A DNA stretch of 64,000 nt from DSVQ01 sp964484765 (GTDB lineage: Bacteria > Planctomycetota > Planctomycetia > Planctomycetales > Planctomycetaceae). The stretch lies in contig CAZAGI010000010.1 in assembly GCA_964484765.1 (NCBI GenBank), positions 82,959 to 146,958 of the forward strand, written 5' to 3'. Shown here in pieces: positions 62,024-64,000 of this stretch. Each line of letters begins with the position of its first letter. Positions within the stretch are counted from its first letter, which is position 1. The notes under the pieces are model-generated. The model saw only the letters and a list, made by a program, of their open reading frames with translations, was not told where the DNA came from and ran no database searches. Both the position numbers and the translations under genes were made by a program.

Positions 62024-63124
62024 TCAATTCGGAACAGGTGTCAGCCGCGCGGCGGTGGGGGCCTGACGCGATCCCGGCATATCAACCGGATTCGGTACCC
62101 CACGATCGACCGACGGTGAGCCGGGAGCACCGTTGTTACCCGGCGCGGGAGCGGCGGGTGCTGAACTGCCGCCACCGTTGGGCAAGCGATAATCGTCGCT
62201 GTAGCGCCCGCTCGACGAACCGGAATAATCACTCTGTGGAGCACCGAAGAAGGCTTTGTAATCGAAACCACCCCGGCCATACGCGCCACTGCCCCAGCCA
62301 TCGATCCGCCGGCCACGATCGTTGAAGTACAGCAAGCCACGGCCCGCCGCGCGATAGGCTTCCGTGACGAAGGGGTCCTTTTCAGGTTCACCGCGCTTCA
62401 GCCCCAGAATTTCATACAACGTCACACGGTCGGCATTGTTGAGTGCGAGACCACCGGACCCCTTGCCGTTCGGATTGTAAGTTAATGTAAGGGTGCCGCG
62501 GTCCTTGGCCAGCACGACAATGTTCGCTTGACCTTCCGTGAGTTCCAGTGTGACCCGATTGCTTTGCCGATCAACACGGCCTTGCGTAATGCTGCGGTTG
62601 ATGGCGAGAATCTTCACGCCGTCGAACAGCTTCATGGTCAACCCACCCTGGAAGCGATCATCAGCACTGCCCGAGGCTTGATACGTGAACAGCACATCCA
62701 CGTGTTGACCGGGCTTGATCAGGCCGTCGACCATCGACGTGCCTTCGCCGACTTCCACTGACACGGCCCGCATGCCTTCCGCAATGTCGAGCGGAGGCAG
62801 TTCGCCGGGCTGATACAGCTGATTCGCACGGATGGGTTGTGCCGCCTTGATCGCCTCTTTGGTGACGCGACCGACAATCACCCGATTGACGAGCAGCATA
62901 TCACGCTCGAGCTTGTCAGACGGATACGGACCCTGGCCGAGATGGTTTTCGGTGATCACGGTGCCGGCTGCGACATCCGCAATCGCCATGGGGATGTTGC
63001 GCGAGGCGGGAGGTGCCGGGCCGTCGGTCCGCGCGAGCAGGTTCTTCACGACATAGGCCGCGACCAGAACTCCCACGACGCCGAACATAATGAGCGTCAG
63101 CAGGGCGGGTGTTAAACGCTTCAC
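62024..63124 (-). CDS. cpaB: Flp pilus assembly protein CpaB/RcpC
   Basis: A 366-residue protein. The GTG at 63124-63122 is chosen because GGGGAGAGG lies just before it; the frame is open further upstream but without family similarity. One N-terminal helix (LLTLIMFGVVGVLVAAYVV), a SAF domain ('NIPMAIADVAAGTVITENHL', 'AAQPIRANQLY'), then the CpaB pattern 'GMRAVSVEVGEGTSMVDGLIKPGQHVDVLF'. A Gly/Ser/Pro-rich tail follows. CpaB helps the secretin and pilus pass the periplasm. No secretin (CpaC) or CpaE is in the window. Confidence 0.9.
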   Translation of the reverse strand: MKRLTPALLTLIMFGVVGVLVAAYVVKNLLARTDGPAPPASRNIPMAIADVAAGTVITENHLGQGPYPSDKLERDMLLVNRVIVGRVTKEAIKAAQPIRANQLYQPGELPPLDIAEGMRAVSVEVGEGTSMVDGLIKPGQHVDVLFTYQASGSADDRFQGGLTMKLFDGVKILAINRSITQGRVDRQSNRVTLELTEGQANIVVLAKDRGTLTLTYNPNGKGSGGLALNNADRVTLYEILGLKRGEPEKDPFVTEAYRAAGRGLLYFNDRGRRIDGWGSGAYGRGGFDYKAFFGAPQSDYSGSSSGRYSDDYRLPNGGGSSAPAAPAPGNNGAPGSPSVDRGVPNPVDMPGSRQAPTAARLTPVPN

Positions 63125-63240
63125 AAAAACCTCTCCCCGGCGGTTCCGCCGCGTCGCATTGGATGCTGTTGACTTCAGTGATGAATGCCGCCAGGAGTGT
63201 GACCGCGGCGGCACTGCGGAGAATCCGTTCTCCAACCGGA

Positions 63241-63669
63241 CTACTCGCGCACCATGCGCGTTTCGGAATACAAATTGCGCCCTGCCAGGCCGACGCCGAT
63301 GGGCCAAAGCAAATCGGGCGCGGCCGACTGCATGGGAACCTCGACGCCAACCCACACCACATCACCGGAATACTGCCCGACATCACCCACCACTCGCAGT
63401 TGACGCTGCAAGCCGATCGGCAAGGTCCGGCGGACATCATGTTCCACATCGGCCAAGGTCGCGCCGGGCAGCGATGCTTTCCGTGCACCAATCCGGCTCG
63501 CTTCCACAACCAAACTGCGGGAATAGAACAACCACGTAAATTCGAAGAGTCCGAACAGCACGACGCCCAGAATCGGCAGCGTCAACACCAGTTCCATGCT
63601 CAGCACCCCGCGGCGACGCGGCTTGCGAGCAACGGTATCGGTGCGGCGATCGTGCATCTGACGATTCAT
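63241..63669 (-). CDS. tadE: TadE-like pseudopilin
   Basis: A 142-residue protein from ATG 63669. Start 'RRRGVLSMELVLTLPILGVVLFGLFEFTWLFY' is the TadE signature: a short basic leader, then a Glu five residues after the likely processing site and a long helix. The rest is a short periplasmic domain. It is the first of the pilus genes on this strand. Its start overlaps the stop of the upstream frame by ATGA. Confidence 0.82.
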   Translation of the reverse strand: MNRQMHDRRTDTVARKPRRRGVLSMELVLTLPILGVVLFGLFEFTWLFYSRSLVVEASRIGARKASLPGATLADVEHDVRRTLPIGLQRQLRVVGDVGQYSGDVVWVGVEVPMQSAAPDLLWPIGVGLAGRNLYSETRMVRE

Positions 63670-64000
63670 GGTGCCGGCTGGTTTTGTGCGGGAACGGTTC
63701 GTTTCGGTCCAAGTTGACCGCCTTTCACCACGGTGGCATCGGCCAGCATCACAATCCAAGCGGCGATCGCCAAAGGAACGGCGAACGGCACGGCATGACG
63801 CGGACGGACTTTCACCGCAGCAGGCGACTTTTCTTTGGCATCGGTATTTCTTGCCGCGTGATCCTGTTTCTTCATTCCGCGGAATCCAAAGCGGAAAAAC
63901 GCGATCACCGACACAATCAGAAAGTTAAGCGCGACAATCGCCGTGCTCACAATCATCAGATACAAAGTCAACTTGAAACCCAGCCAGACGCTGATCGCGC
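63666..64000 (-). CDS. hypothetical membrane protein, partial (5' end outside window)
   Basis: The frame is open to the right edge; the last 111 codons are seen. Two hydrophobic segments are visible (LYLMIVSTAIVALNFLIVSVIAFF and AVPFAVPLAIAAWIVMLADA) separated by a basic, Lys/Arg-rich loop. The stop overlaps the tadE start (ATGA), so it belongs to the Tad operon. It is not recognised as a known Tad component. Confidence 0.55.
   Translation of the reverse strand, partial: AISVWLGFKLTLYLMIVSTAIVALNFLIVSVIAFFRFGFRGMKKQDHAARNTDAKEKSPAAVKVRPRHAVPFAVPLAIAAWIVMLADATVVKGGQLGPKRTVPAQNQPAP

Overview
The window looks like chromosomal DNA from a planctomycete, probably in the Planctomycetales. The evidence is the set of families present: a Tat-exported DUF1552 protein, a DUF1549/DUF1553-type protein with a CxxCH signature next to a DUF1501 protein and a WD40 protein, a Tat-exported Gfo/Idh-type oxidoreductase, a large divergent RND pump, and a Tad pilus locus. 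The species cannot be named from sequence alone. No rRNA, tRNA, CRISPR array, integrase or transposase was recognised. Most of the window is ordinary core and lineage-specific chromosome rather than a mobile island.

Layout. 1-5 kb: start of an AspT/YidE-like transporter (minus strand), a small BON-like protein, a 6-phosphofructokinase gene broken by a one-base frameshift, and two exported proteins. 5.2-10.9 kb (minus strand): a LOG-family hydrolase, glycogen phosphorylase, and a glycogen debranching enzyme that carries an N-terminal STAS domain. 11-16.7 kb: a YHS-like protein, then an RND adaptor and permease pair. 16.7-25.5 kb: a zinc metallopeptidase, then porin, Dcu-type C4-dicarboxylate carrier and an aspartase with a cyclic-nucleotide-binding-like domain (a plausible aspartate/fumarate module), then PPK2 translationally coupled to a SulP anion transporter. 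25.9-44.4 kb: an esterase, an FGGY kinase, PriA, an NfeD/ClpP-class membrane protease, a PD-(D/E)XK-like protein, a PRPP synthetase, MutS, two glycosyltransferases, a macrodomain protein, an alpha/beta hydrolase, a DUF1552 protein and an SDR. 44.6-51.6 kb: DUF1549/1553 protein, DUF1501 protein, WD40 protein, and leucyl-tRNA synthetase on the opposite strand. 52-56.9 kb: ExbB, two ExbD-like proteins, a membrane PP2C phosphatase and a Gfo/Idh protein, several joined by ATGA overlaps. 57-64 kb (minus strand): Tad pilus genes (tadE, cpaB, tadG-like, tadA, tadB, tadC).

The main observations are these. (1) Several unrelated families of hairpin or inverted-repeat elements lie in intergenic gaps, and one has apparently been captured in frame inside leuS. 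(2) There are unusual domain fusions: STAS-GlgX and cNMP-like-AspA. (3) Both ExbD-like proteins lack the protonatable aspartate expected in the transmembrane helix. (4) The RND permease has an extra transmembrane pair with a His-rich loop. (5) The NfeD-type protease has two ClpP-like halves, and only the second keeps a Ser/Lys dyad. No wholly new defence or mobile system was found.
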